Of a stretch of 64,000 nt of DNA, positions 48,331-57,447 are shown one piece after another. Numbering within the stretch: position 1 is the stretch's first letter; each line of letters begins with the position of its first letter. Source of the DNA: Spirosoma endophyticum (GTDB lineage: Bacteria > Bacteroidota > Bacteroidia > Cytophagales > Spirosomataceae); assembly GCF_900112365.1 (NCBI RefSeq), contig NZ_FOLQ01000001.1, positions 1,178,001-1,242,000 of the forward strand, in the 5' to 3' direction. A program made the translations under genes and the position numbers. The notes beneath the pieces were generated by a model, which did not search any database, was not told the origin of the DNA, and saw only the letters and a list, made by a program, of their open reading frames with translations.

Positions 48331-50990
48331 TACATACCACAGTCGGGCAACTCGGCCACTTTTTTGTTATCCTGTCGTTCGTTACAGCCCTCGTTGCAAC
48401 GGTCGCTTATTTTTTGTCGGCCCTGGGTCGAACTAGCCAGGTTCAGGCAGTGGCGGTTGAGGAACCCCAGTTAGCCTATGCAGGTGAATCGAGTTTTGGT
48501 GGCAAGACGACGAAACGTAAAGCTAAAGCCACTGTCGAAACGGTTGAACCACCTGCCCGCGACGACTGGCGTACGCTGGCACGCTGGGCGTTCTACCTGC
48601 ATGGAGCAGCCGTAGTTGGCGTGGTCGCATCACTGTTTTATATCGTTTACAATCACTACTTCGAATATCATTACGCCTGGAGCCATTCGTCGCGGGCGTT
48701 GCCGGTGCAGTACATGATTTCGTGTTTCTGGGAAGGTCAGGAAGGCTCGTTTCTGCTCTGGCTTTTCTGGAATGCTTTATTAGGAGCCATTCTGATACGT
48801 ACCAGTGGGAAGCAGTGGGAAGCGCCCATGATGGCAGTTTTTGCGCTTGTACAGGCTTTTCTCGCATCCATGATTCTGGGCGTTGTTTTCGGTGACACCT
48901 TCAAACTGGGCTCGTCGCCTTTTTTGTTGTTGACCGAAGCCATGCCCGACGCGCCAATCTTTACCGCTGATCCAAACTTCGTACCTCAGGATGGCAACGG
49001 TCTGAATCCCTTGCTCCAGAACTACTGGATGGTCATTCACCCACCAACCTTGTTTCTGGGTTTCGCCTTAACGCTGGTGCCTTTTGCCTACTGCGTGGCG
49101 GGTTTATGGCGTAACCAACCGTACGAATGGATTCGTCCCGCCTTACCCTGGACGCTCTTCGGAGCGATGGTACTCGGTATCGGCATCATGATGGGCGGCT
49201 ACTGGGCTTACGAAACCCTTAATTTTGGTGGCTACTGGAACTGGGACCCCGTCGAGAACGCCGTATATGTTCCCTGGCTGGTAATGGTTGGCGCCCTACA
49301 CACAATGCTAATCGCCAAGCGTAGTTCAACTGGATTGAAGGCGGCTATTATTCTGTCTATCAGCACGTTCCTGCTAATCCTTTATTCAACTTTCCTGACA
49401 CGTAGCGGTATTCTGGGCAATGCTTCGGTTCACTCGTTCACGGACTTGGGCTTATCAGGTCAGTTGCTGGTGTACCTGTTGGCGTTTGTCGTTTTAGCGG
49501 TATTGCTGGCCACCGTCAAGTGGAAATATATTCCGAGCGATGAAGAAGAGGCTTCGGTGTATACCAAAGAATTCTGGTTGTTTATCGGGGCTACGATCTT
49601 GTGTCTGGCTGCTTTTCAGGTCATTGCCACAACCTCTATTCCCGTTTATAACAAGATTCTGGAATCATTTGGCAAAGTGTCAAACCTGGCCATGCCGACT
49701 GACGCCATGGCTCATTTTGGCAAATTCCAGACCTGGTTCTTTGCCGCTATTGCGTTGCTGACGGGCCTTGGGCAGTTTATGTGGTGGCGCAAAATCGAGA
49801 ACAAAAAATGGGATGCGCTCATTACGCCCGGCATTATTACTCTCCTCGCAAGTGCGGCTATCATTGCCTTTGGGGGTATCAAGAATCCGGTTTACATGGT
49901 CTTGTTAGTCGCGTCAGTTTTTGCGCTGATAACAAATGGGACAATCTTGCTGGGCATCATTCGGGGTAATTACCGGCTGTCGGGGGGCGCAATTGCGCAC
50001 TTAGGCATGGCGCTCATGCTGATTGGCATTCTGTATTCATCGGGTTATTCGCGGGTTATTTCCCTAAATAACAGCGGCTTGATGATTTCAAAAGGCGACG
50101 ATTTCACGAAGAACAACAATAAAGAAAATAAAGAGAACGTCCTGCTCTGGCTCAATCAACCGGAGCGGATGGACAAATACCAATTGACCTATCGAGGTCA
50201 GTACATTGAGGTCCGGGGCATGCCGGGCTATACAGCCCGTGAAAACGTAGATGTAATTGAAGGCGATTTTCACGGCGTTGCCCAGCGCGACATCGAGCAG
50301 AACGGTAAGGTGTATTTCAAGAAAGGCGACACGCTGGCGCTCTATCCAGAAAATGTGCATTACGCAGTCGAATACCGGGAGCCTAGCGGTCAGATTTTCA
50401 CCCTCTATCCGCGGATTCAGGTTAACAAGCGCATGGGCGTAGTGCTGTCCCCCGACATTAGCCATTCGATGCCTCGTGATGTGTATACCTACATCGCCAC
50501 GGCCCCCGACCCATCGGCTGAAACACAGTGGGAGAAAACCGAAACGTTTTCTGTAGCCATTAAAGACACTTTTTTTCTGAATGACTACGTAGCGATTCTG
50601 GACGACGTAGTACGGACAAATGAGGTGGAAGGCGTGGAAGTTGGGCCGGGCGACGCGGCTGTTCGGGCGAAGGTTCGTGTACTTGACAAAAACGGCGAGC
50701 ATATTCTTAACCCGGCTTTCGTCATCAAAAACCGCATGGTAGCCCATCCGGCGGAATTGAGCGATGAACTGGGTGTTCGAATTCAGCTGAATGAAATTGA
50801 CCCTCGAACGGGAAAATTTACGTTCGCTGTCAATCGAACACAGCGTGATTATATCGTCATGAAAGCGTTTGAAAAACCACTCATTAACATTCTCTGGATC
50901 GGTACGCTGATTGTGGTGCTTGGTTTTGCCATTGCCACCATTCGCCGGTATCGGGAATTCAGAAAAATGAGAGATAAAAGCGTAGCCTAG
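48327..50990 (+). CDS. ccmF: Heme lyase CcmF
   Basis: The 887-residue membrane protein matches CcmF, the subunit that joins heme to apocytochrome c. It has about 12-15 helices and the WWD stretch GGYWNWDPVENAVYVPWL. A large periplasmic domain follows near residues 590-850, then a last helix (INILWIGTLIVVLGFAIATI). An insertion near residues 36-75 has a charged linker (GGKTTKRKAKATVETVEPPA). It begins inside the toxin gene's stop. ccmG and ccmH are absent from this window. Confidence 0.95.
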   Translation: MIHTTVGQLGHFFVILSFVTALVATVAYFLSALGRTSQVQAVAVEEPQLAYAGESSFGGKTTKRKAKATVETVEPPARDDWRTLARWAFYLHGAAVVGVVASLFYIVYNHYFEYHYAWSHSSRALPVQYMISCFWEGQEGSFLLWLFWNALLGAILIRTSGKQWEAPMMAVFALVQAFLASMILGVVFGDTFKLGSSPFLLLTEAMPDAPIFTADPNFVPQDGNGLNPLLQNYWMVIHPPTLFLGFALTLVPFAYCVAGLWRNQPYEWIRPALPWTLFGAMVLGIGIMMGGYWAYETLNFGGYWNWDPVENAVYVPWLVMVGALHTMLIAKRSSTGLKAAIILSISTFLLILYSTFLTRSGILGNASVHSFTDLGLSGQLLVYLLAFVVLAVLLATVKWKYIPSDEEEASVYTKEFWLFIGATILCLAAFQVIATTSIPVYNKILESFGKVSNLAMPTDAMAHFGKFQTWFFAAIALLTGLGQFMWWRKIENKKWDALITPGIITLLASAAIIAFGGIKNPVYMVLLVASVFALITNGTILLGIIRGNYRLSGGAIAHLGMALMLIGILYSSGYSRVISLNNSGLMISKGDDFTKNNNKENKENVLLWLNQPERMDKYQLTYRGQYIEVRGMPGYTARENVDVIEGDFHGVAQRDIEQNGKVYFKKGDTLALYPENVHYAVEYREPSGQIFTLYPRIQVNKRMGVVLSPDISHSMPRDVYTYIATAPDPSAETQWEKTETFSVAIKDTFFLNDYVAILDDVVRTNEVEGVEVGPGDAAVRAKVRVLDKNGEHILNPAFVIKNRMVAHPAELSDELGVRIQLNEIDPRTGKFTFAVNRTQRDYIVMKAFEKPLINILWIGTLIVVLGFAIATIRRYREFRKMRDKSVA

Positions 50991-51053
50991 TTTTTACAGA
51001 GCTGCCTGAACATAAGCATCTTCTGGTAGCTATAACAAATACGCTCAATACTT

Positions 51054-51083
51054 CGCCAGACCGACTTCGGAGCCGGTCTGGCG
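51054..51083 (+). terminator. Terminator-like hairpin after ccmF
   Basis: CGCCAGACCG and CGGTCTGGCG form a perfect 10-bp stem with a 10-base loop, 63 bp past the ccmF stop, followed by TTCTAGTTTAG. The T-run is weak, but position suits the end of the ccm operon. Confidence 0.6.
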
Positions 51084-51101
51084 TTCTAGTTTAGACAAAA
51101 A

Positions 51102-51329
51102 ATGAAACTTTCTGAAACGCTTCTTCTGGCGGCTGCGGCCGGATTTCTGATTCTCTGGATTGCCGAATACCAGCGCACTACGTTCATGGATAGCTATTGG
51201 CTATTAATGCTATGTCTGGCTTTTCTGCTGGCGTTTCAGTATGTTCGCAATAAACGTCTCGAACGCGAAAAAGCCATCTCGCCCACCATCAAGCAAATGG
51301 TGGAAAATCGGAAGAAAAAGAAAAAATAG
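51102..51329 (+). CDS. Small membrane protein, unknown function
   Basis: The 75-residue protein has two membrane helices (ETLLLAAAAGFLILWIAEYQ and SYWLLMLCLAFLLAFQYV) and a basic cytoplasmic tail ending KKKKK. No family is recognised. It is separate from ccmF, with a hairpin between, and precedes the CorC-like gene by 77 bp that hold an inverted repeat. Confidence 0.7.
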   Translation: MKLSETLLLAAAAGFLILWIAEYQRTTFMDSYWLLMLCLAFLLAFQYVRNKRLEREKAISPTIKQMVENRKKKKK

Positions 51330-51397
51330 GTTTACGGTATTCGGTTAATAACACGCGTTGCAGGTACCGAATACCATAAGCTAAATACCGTAAACCA
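51328..51397. repeat. Inverted repeat with two alternative right arms
   Basis: The left arm (51329-51345) can pair with 51366-51375 or, in its other part, with 51384-51396. The two pairings compete for the same bases. The words match the feoA-feoB hairpin. It begins at the stop of the small membrane gene and ends 10 bp before the TTG start of the CorC-like gene. Confidence 0.6.
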
Positions 51398-51406
51398 TAA
51401 ACCTAT

Positions 51407-52696
51407 TTGGAACCATACGTCCTTTTATTCGGTGCCTTACTTGCCCTTGTTCTGGCTGGCTTTTTCTCTGCCGTCGAGATGGCCTACGTATCAGTCAACC
51501 GGCTCTATTTTGAACTTCACAGCAAACAAGGACCACTAAGCGAAAAATTAGTATCCGGTTTTCTCAAGAATCCGATTCTATTTGTCGGTACAACACTGAC
51601 CGGAAACACGCTGTTTCTGGTTCTTTATACCGTTTTTGGTGTAACCGTCCTGAACCCTCTGCTAATTGCCCTATTACCAGACAATTGGGCCGGGTATGAA
51701 TCGGTATTTATTGCCCTCGAAACCCTGATTCTGACGGTCATTTTTCTGCCCCTGGCCGATTATATTCCCAAAAGCCTGGCCCTTATTCACCCCGACCGGT
51801 TTCTGGAAGCACTGGCCGTTCCGCTTTGGGTTATTTACAAGACCATTGCGCCCGTCGTTCGAATGCTGGTTGGTATAGCCCGCTTCTTCATCCGCTACGT
51901 ATTAGGCAAACGAAATCCTGAAATTCGACCGGTTTTCGGCCTGACAGATCTCAATCATTACCTCCAGCAACTGAATCAGAAATCAGATACAAAAGAGAAG
52001 GAAGTCGAGGTTGATACGCAGATTTTCAACAACGCCATTGAGTTTCGCGACGTGCGGGTTCGCGATTGTTTAGTACCCAGAACGGAAATTACGGCCATTG
52101 AAGTAGATGATACCGTTGAAGAACTACGGCAGGCATTTCAGGACAGCGGTCATTCCAAAATCGTTGTGTACCGGGATACCATCGACGATGTTATCGGCTA
52201 TTGCCACGCGCTTGCCCTGTTCAAAAAACCGGCCACCGTCGAGGAAATAATTACGCCAATTATTACCGTTCCCGAAACCATGCCCGCTCAGGATTTGCTG
52301 CTGCGTTTTCTGTCCGAGCGCAAGAGCCTGGCCTTGGTCGTGGATGAATTTGGCGGTACGGCGGGCATCGTGAGTGTGGAAGACATGGTTGAAAAGATTT
52401 TCGGGGAGATTCAGGATGAGTATGATACAAACGAAGACTGGGTTGAACAACAACTGGACGAAACAACCTGGCTGCTGAGCGCCCGTCATGAGATTGACGA
52501 TCTGAACATAACGTACGGCTGGAATATACCAAAGGGAGATTATGATACGCTTGGTGGCTTGATCCTGGAGACACATGAAGATGTTCCTGCGGTTGGCGAG
52601 GTTATTGAATTTTCGCCCTTTACCTTCACCATTGTTTCCATGGACGGTACCCGTATAGACACGGTCAAGGTTCATCTGAACCGAAGCCGGGAATAG
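51407..52696 (+). CDS. CorC/HlyC-family membrane protein, second copy
   Basis: The 429-residue protein has the same plan as the one at 27613: DUF21 membrane domain (LVLAGFFSAVEMAYVSVNR), two CBS domains (about 205-320) and a CorC_HlyC domain (about 340-425). Translation appears to start at TTG, since the next ATG would cut into the first helix. Mg2+/Co2+ efflux is the known role of relatives. The end converges with the phosphotransferase gene, 3 bp apart. Confidence 0.88.
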   Translation: MEPYVLLFGALLALVLAGFFSAVEMAYVSVNRLYFELHSKQGPLSEKLVSGFLKNPILFVGTTLTGNTLFLVLYTVFGVTVLNPLLIALLPDNWAGYESVFIALETLILTVIFLPLADYIPKSLALIHPDRFLEALAVPLWVIYKTIAPVVRMLVGIARFFIRYVLGKRNPEIRPVFGLTDLNHYLQQLNQKSDTKEKEVEVDTQIFNNAIEFRDVRVRDCLVPRTEITAIEVDDTVEELRQAFQDSGHSKIVVYRDTIDDVIGYCHALALFKKPATVEEIITPIITVPETMPAQDLLLRFLSERKSLALVVDEFGGTAGIVSVEDMVEKIFGEIQDEYDTNEDWVEQQLDETTWLLSARHEIDDLNITYGWNIPKGDYDTLGGLILETHEDVPAVGEVIEFSPFTFTIVSMDGTRIDTVKVHLNRSRE

Positions 52697-52699
52697 CTA

Positions 52700-53773
52700 T
52701 TAAATCTTTCCACTTTCTATAGACGAAGCCGCTTTGTTGGCTAGCTCAATAATCATCGGCAACAGATGGCCAAAGCGGGCATCCTGACTATGTCCCAGCT
52801 TCCATCGGGCATAAATCTGTTGAGCAATCACGGCGTTTTTATAGAGACCGAACACGTAGTAATATAGAATATTACTCAAGTCGCGACTACTACGTTCGGC
52901 ATAACGATTCACCACTTCCTGCCGGGTTAAATTCCCGGAAAGCCAGGTCAAATTAAAGTTTCTGTAAGCCGGACTGTCTGTCGCTTCCGACCAATAGGCC
53001 AGCGTTGCGCCCAAATCCATAAGCGGATCGCCCACCGTTGCCATCTCCCAATCCAACACCCCTTTGATAACCGGTGTCGGCTCTCCGGTGGTTGGGTCAG
53101 GAGCCAGCAATACGTTGTCGAATTTGTAATCGTTGTGCAGAAAAGCCGGAGCCTGTCCGGCAGGATAGTTTTGCTGCAGCCAGTCGCCAACATGGTCCAT
53201 TGCCGGAATTTTATCCGTTTCGGCCATTCGGTAGCGCTTGTTCCAGCCTTCAACCTGTCGCAGAACGTAGCCCTCCGGTTTCCCCAACTGAATCATTCCA
53301 CTGGTATGAATATCTAACCCATGAATGGCAACCAGGTTATCAACTAATGCCTCAGCTAGTTGACGCATTAAAGCAGGTGCCAGATTCAGCGTTGGTGCCA
53401 TGGGCGCCCTCAAAATAATGCCTGGCACCCGCTCCATTATATAGAACGGCACACCCAATACACCGGTCGATTCGCAATAAACGACGGGTTCAGGTATCTT
53501 ATCGTAATGCCCTTTGAGCAGCGATAATACCCGAAATTCGCGGCCCATATCATGCCCACCTTTGATATTCGCGCCAGCCGGTGGCCGACGTAGCACATAC
53601 TCTCCGGTAGCCGTTTTGAGCCAGTACGTCAGGTTCGAGAAGCCGCCCGAAAACTGTCGGACATCCAGCACTAACCCCATATCAGGAGCCTGTTCGTACA
53701 AATATGCATTCAGACGAGTCAGATCAAGTTCTTCTCCCGCACGAACGGGACGGGGAGCATCGGAAGCGGTCAT
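52700..53773 (-). CDS. Aminoglycoside-phosphotransferase-like kinase (ACAD10/11-type)
   Basis: The 357-residue protein kinase-fold enzyme has the APH-family catalytic loop HNDYKFDN and the metal-binding DWEMATVGDPLMDLG. It resembles the kinase domain of ACAD10/ACAD11, which phosphorylates 4-hydroxy acyl-CoA before an acyl-CoA dehydrogenase acts. Such a dehydrogenase is encoded at 58740-60023 on the same strand, though not adjacent. The substrate is inferred from this pairing only. Convergent with the CorC-like gene. Confidence 0.88.
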   Translation of the reverse strand: MTASDAPRPVRAGEELDLTRLNAYLYEQAPDMGLVLDVRQFSGGFSNLTYWLKTATGEYVLRRPPAGANIKGGHDMGREFRVLSLLKGHYDKIPEPVVYCESTGVLGVPFYIMERVPGIILRAPMAPTLNLAPALMRQLAEALVDNLVAIHGLDIHTSGMIQLGKPEGYVLRQVEGWNKRYRMAETDKIPAMDHVGDWLQQNYPAGQAPAFLHNDYKFDNVLLAPDPTTGEPTPVIKGVLDWEMATVGDPLMDLGATLAYWSEATDSPAYRNFNLTWLSGNLTRQEVVNRYAERSSRDLSNILYYYVFGLYKNAVIAQQIYARWKLGHSQDARFGHLLPMIIELANKAASSIESGKI

Positions 53774-53797
53774 TAAGTTGGTACTGGGATTGATTTA

Positions 53798-53879
53798 TTT
53801 ATCATTCCGACGAAGGAGGAATCTTCGGATAATGGCTTTTTTGCCCTACCAAACATTCCTCCTTCGTCAGAATGATAAA
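53798..53879. repeat. 25-bp inverted repeat (TCATTCCGACGAAGGAGG family)
   Basis: Arms 53798-53822 and 53855-53879 are complementary but for one base, with a 32-base loop. The loop also contains ATCTTCGG. No T-run is present. It lies between the phosphotransferase gene and the end of the cytochrome c dehydrogenase gene. Confidence 0.85.
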
Positions 53880-53902
53880 CTCTTATATAATCTCACGAAT
53901 GC

Positions 53903-56251
53903 TTAATCACTTGTTTTTTCAAGTTCCGATAACGTCCACGCTTTAGTACGTCCTGAGGTTTCTTCCCGTATTTTTTTCACCTCTTCGGCTTTCACAAAGG
54001 GTTTGAAGTTTCGTCGTTTTAACACTTCTTGCGGTATGCCAGCAGGACGGGGGCCGGGCGGTGGCGGACTAGGTGGGAAATTGCCGGTATAGCCAAATTC
54101 ATAGCGGATATAACTCAGAACGGAGGCTATCCACGCATCGTCATTGGCACTCATGGATGGCATCACATCCGGGTACGATTTATCATCAACCGGCCCAGAC
54201 AACCCATGAAGCAGAATTCTGATCAGCGCATCTCTCTCACCAACGATACGTTTTGAGCCGAACAACGGGGGAGCTACCATGCTGCTTCCGCCAACGGCCA
54301 GGCCTTTCCCATCGGGGCCGTGACACGTAGCACAGAGTGTTTTGAACGTATTGGCCCCGGCTATAACACTATTCCGATCAGCCGCTTCAAGACGGCCAAG
54401 ACGCAACCCATACGTCTTGACGTCGTCGTTTTTCAAGAGGCTTTTCTGAGCACTGGCCAACATTTCATTAGTCGCATTCTGTCCTAAAAGCTCGTCCGTC
54501 AGTGCTTTTGCGGTAGCTGATTTGCTGGCATGTAACGATAGAACGAGTTGCGTGCGCACATCATAATTCGGATCATCTTTCAATTCCCGAAACCTGTCGA
54601 TCACTGGCTCATCATCTGCTTTTACGTAGCGTTCCCCAATCCAGACCGCCGATCGCCGAACCTGCGGATCTTCGTCTTTCAGGGCCGCAATTACCATGTC
54701 TTTATCTATGGCGTCCAGCCCTTCCAGCGTCCATAATGCATGAAGTCGACCGAGAGCCGAAGGTTTCTTAGGCAGCGATCCCTGTTGCCCCAAAGCAATC
54801 TGTTTCAGCACCGGAACAACCGATTGATCGCCCAGAATAACGAGCTGCTTTTGGGCATTATCGCGCCACCAGCCGTTCGGATGATCCAGGTACGTAACCA
54901 GTTTAGCACTCGGTTCATCGAGCATGTGTGGCATCTGTCCGGGCTTCATGCCATCGTGTACTAATCGGTAAATTCGTCCGTGCTGCACGTTTTTGTCCAG
55001 GCCCAGCCGCTGAATCTGTGGCCGGAGGTAACTGCCTTTGGGCGTCCATTGCGACTCCTGAATGATGCCCCGGTTCATATCGACGATGTACAAACAACCA
55101 TCCGGGCCGGTATACGTATTAACAGGCCGGAAATTCATATCGGTCGAGGCAATGAACTCCTGTTGTTTGTAGGCATTCTCCAGCCGCAATTTTCCGTTCG
55201 TATTGATGACTTTAGCGCGTCGGATAATCCGAGCAACAGGCTCACCAATCAGGTAATCGCCAATCAGATCAGACGGGAGTTTGTCGCCCCGAAAAATGGA
55301 TTGCCCATTGCTGGCCGTAAAGTGATTCAGCGTACTGTCGGCAAGTCGTAACCGGTTCAGACCGCCCTGAATGTCAGGCGTTTTTATAATTGGCCAGACG
55401 GCATTAAATTCCTCGTTATACTGATCGGGAAACTCAAGACCACCGTACACCGGATTTATCTGAAAACCCGATGCCGGAATTTCACCACCTGCTCTGGAGA
55501 AAAATAAACGACCGTAATTATCGTGCGTTAACCCCCATTGCCCGTTCGAGCCGCTGGGCATCGAATCGACCTTTAACTGGCCATTTTTATACCGAAACCG
55601 AACTGGGTCAACCGTTACGTAAATCCAGTTATCGAGGTTCCAGTCCAGCCCGCTACGCTGGTGTTCGAGGTTACCGGGCGATTTTTTACCAACCTGATAA
55701 ACAGCTTTTTTAGTATCGGCTACGCCGTCTCCATTCGTGTCTTTATAACTGTAGATATCATATGTATCGGTCTCATTCACCAGCAATTCATGGTCGACGC
55801 ATAGAATCATGCGGGGCAGAAGGAGCTTATCGATAAAGACCGAACTCTTGTCCATCTTCCCGTCCCCGTTGGTGTCTTCGAGCAGCATAACCCGGCTCAC
55901 AGGATCATGCTCATTGGAGCCATCCACGTCCTGCATATACGTGTCCATCTCGGCCACATACATTTTAGCGTTCCCATCCCAGGCAATAGCCACCGGTTCT
56001 TTAATCATTGGATCGCTGGCTACCAGTTCCATATGATACCCTTTGGGTACCCGGAATGATTTCAGGCTCTGCTCCGGACTTAACTGAACCGGCGAAGGAT
56101 TTGCGGTAAAAGCGGGGACAGTATCGGCCTGTGCCATGTTACGTTGAGCGGTTTCCTGCCCAATACCGGGGGACGATTTCTGGGCAACTCGACAAGTAAC
56201 GACTGACATCGAGAGCGCAAGCAAACCCAGCATCCAGTGCTTATTTTTCAT
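53903..56251 (-). CDS. Membrane-bound PVC-type dehydrogenase with cytochrome c domain
   Basis: The 782-residue lipoprotein (lipobox VVTC) begins with a glucose/sorbosone dehydrogenase-like six-bladed propeller (about 60-430), as in the putative membrane-bound dehydrogenases of planctomycetes and Bacteroidota. A HEAT-repeat part (about 440-620) and a C-terminal monoheme cytochrome c with heme motif CATCH near residue 640 follow. It would oxidise a sugar or alcohol in the periplasm and pass electrons to the heme. The ccm cluster could serve its maturation. The substrate is unknown. Confidence 0.9.
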   Translation of the reverse strand: MKNKHWMLGLLALSMSVVTCRVAQKSSPGIGQETAQRNMAQADTVPAFTANPSPVQLSPEQSLKSFRVPKGYHMELVASDPMIKEPVAIAWDGNAKMYVAEMDTYMQDVDGSNEHDPVSRVMLLEDTNGDGKMDKSSVFIDKLLLPRMILCVDHELLVNETDTYDIYSYKDTNGDGVADTKKAVYQVGKKSPGNLEHQRSGLDWNLDNWIYVTVDPVRFRYKNGQLKVDSMPSGSNGQWGLTHDNYGRLFFSRAGGEIPASGFQINPVYGGLEFPDQYNEEFNAVWPIIKTPDIQGGLNRLRLADSTLNHFTASNGQSIFRGDKLPSDLIGDYLIGEPVARIIRRAKVINTNGKLRLENAYKQQEFIASTDMNFRPVNTYTGPDGCLYIVDMNRGIIQESQWTPKGSYLRPQIQRLGLDKNVQHGRIYRLVHDGMKPGQMPHMLDEPSAKLVTYLDHPNGWWRDNAQKQLVILGDQSVVPVLKQIALGQQGSLPKKPSALGRLHALWTLEGLDAIDKDMVIAALKDEDPQVRRSAVWIGERYVKADDEPVIDRFRELKDDPNYDVRTQLVLSLHASKSATAKALTDELLGQNATNEMLASAQKSLLKNDDVKTYGLRLGRLEAADRNSVIAGANTFKTLCATCHGPDGKGLAVGGSSMVAPPLFGSKRIVGERDALIRILLHGLSGPVDDKSYPDVMPSMSANDDAWIASVLSYIRYEFGYTGNFPPSPPPPGPRPAGIPQEVLKRRNFKPFVKAEEVKKIREETSGRTKAWTLSELEKTSD

Positions 56252-56433
56252 ACGTGAGAATCGTTAAAGATAAGACTAAAAGATAGCTTTGGTCAACTCT
56301 TACCTACGAATCAAAGGTTCATTTCAAAAAATGATTTTAGGCAACAATTGAGTAATAAGAACGTATCGATTGGCTTTAACAGTAGCGCTAATCCAGTCTC
56401 CGAATCACGGAAGCAAACCACTACGTTGCCTAC

Positions 56434-57447
56434 ATGACACGTTCTGAAATCAAAACTCTCTTTCAACGATTTGCCGATGTCAGAATTGGCGTTATTGGCG
56501 ATTTTGCTGTAGACCTCTATTTTGACCTGCAAACCGAAACGGGTGAGCGGTCGCTGGAAACTCACCTGGATGTGTTTTGGGGAAGCCACCCTCGCGCTTC
56601 GTTGGGAGCCGCCGGGAACGTAGTGCAGAATCTGGTAGCCTTGGGCATTTCCCAAATCCAGGTGCTGGGATGTATTGGCAATGACCTGTTTGGCCGGGAA
56701 ATGCAGTATTTATTCAACTCGCTGGGCGTGAATACCCAACACCTGCACGTTGTTGATTATGACTGGGACACCTGTGTGTACGCCAAGCCGAATCAGGCGG
56801 GCCAGGAAGCAAATCGGATTGATTTTGGCACAGGCAATACACTATCTGATGCGCTTTTTGCAAACCTGCTCATCGGTCTGGAACAAGCGCTGAGAGATCT
56901 GGACGTATTGATTATCAATCAGCAGTTCCCGAATCCCCTACTCCCCGAAAATCGATTGAACAACCTGAATGAATTGATTGCACGTTTCCCAGCGGTTCAG
57001 GTTGTGGCCGATATGCGCGACGTTGGTAGGCACGTCCGAGGAGCTACGTTGAAAGTAAACACGGCCGAGCTAGGGCACTTTCTGGGTATTCCGGTTCCCA
57101 CTGAGCCTGACCTCGACTGGTGCGTTGAGCAAGCGAATGCCTTTCGGGAATGTAGCGATACTCCCCTGCTGATTACCCGCGGTCATGCGGGAATTTTTTA
57201 TCTGGATGAATACGAAACTCAAACCGTTGAAGGCTTGTCGCTACAGGGCGAACTCGATACGGTTGGCGCAGGCGATACGGTTGTAGCTACCTGGTCGGCT
57301 TGTTTAGGGGCTGGGGCTACGTCTGTACAGGCGTTGGAGATTGCCAATCTGGCGGCTGCCGTTACGATCCAGAAACTCGCCCAGACCGGAACCGCCAGCC
57401 TATCCGAAATCCTTGATCTGCACCATACCTACGTCGCTCATGACTAA
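56434..57447 (+). CDS. PfkB-family carbohydrate kinase
   Basis: The 337-residue kinase has the ribokinase-type signatures GAAGNVVQNLVALG (about 50-64) and DTVGAGDTVVATWSA with the catalytic Asp (about residue 275). It resembles RfaE/HldE-type heptose kinases, but a glycan-related sugar is as likely. Translation overlaps the downstream AGE epimerase start by 8 bp, so kinase and epimerase are probably made together and act in one sugar pathway. Confidence 0.9.
   Translation: MTRSEIKTLFQRFADVRIGVIGDFAVDLYFDLQTETGERSLETHLDVFWGSHPRASLGAAGNVVQNLVALGISQIQVLGCIGNDLFGREMQYLFNSLGVNTQHLHVVDYDWDTCVYAKPNQAGQEANRIDFGTGNTLSDALFANLLIGLEQALRDLDVLIINQQFPNPLLPENRLNNLNELIARFPAVQVVADMRDVGRHVRGATLKVNTAELGHFLGIPVPTEPDLDWCVEQANAFRECSDTPLLITRGHAGIFYLDEYETQTVEGLSLQGELDTVGAGDTVVATWSACLGAGATSVQALEIANLAAAVTIQKLAQTGTASLSEILDLHHTYVAHD

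Noticed and set aside
45636..50990. Complete System I cytochrome c maturation set
   Set aside because: ccmA, ccmG and ccmH are not present in the window. I therefore describe only ccmB-F and do not claim a complete pathway.
57341..57439. 33-residue N-terminal extension of the AGE epimerase
   Set aside because: It lies inside the PfkB kinase gene in another frame and is Arg/Pro rich. The ATG at 57440 gives the family's normal start.
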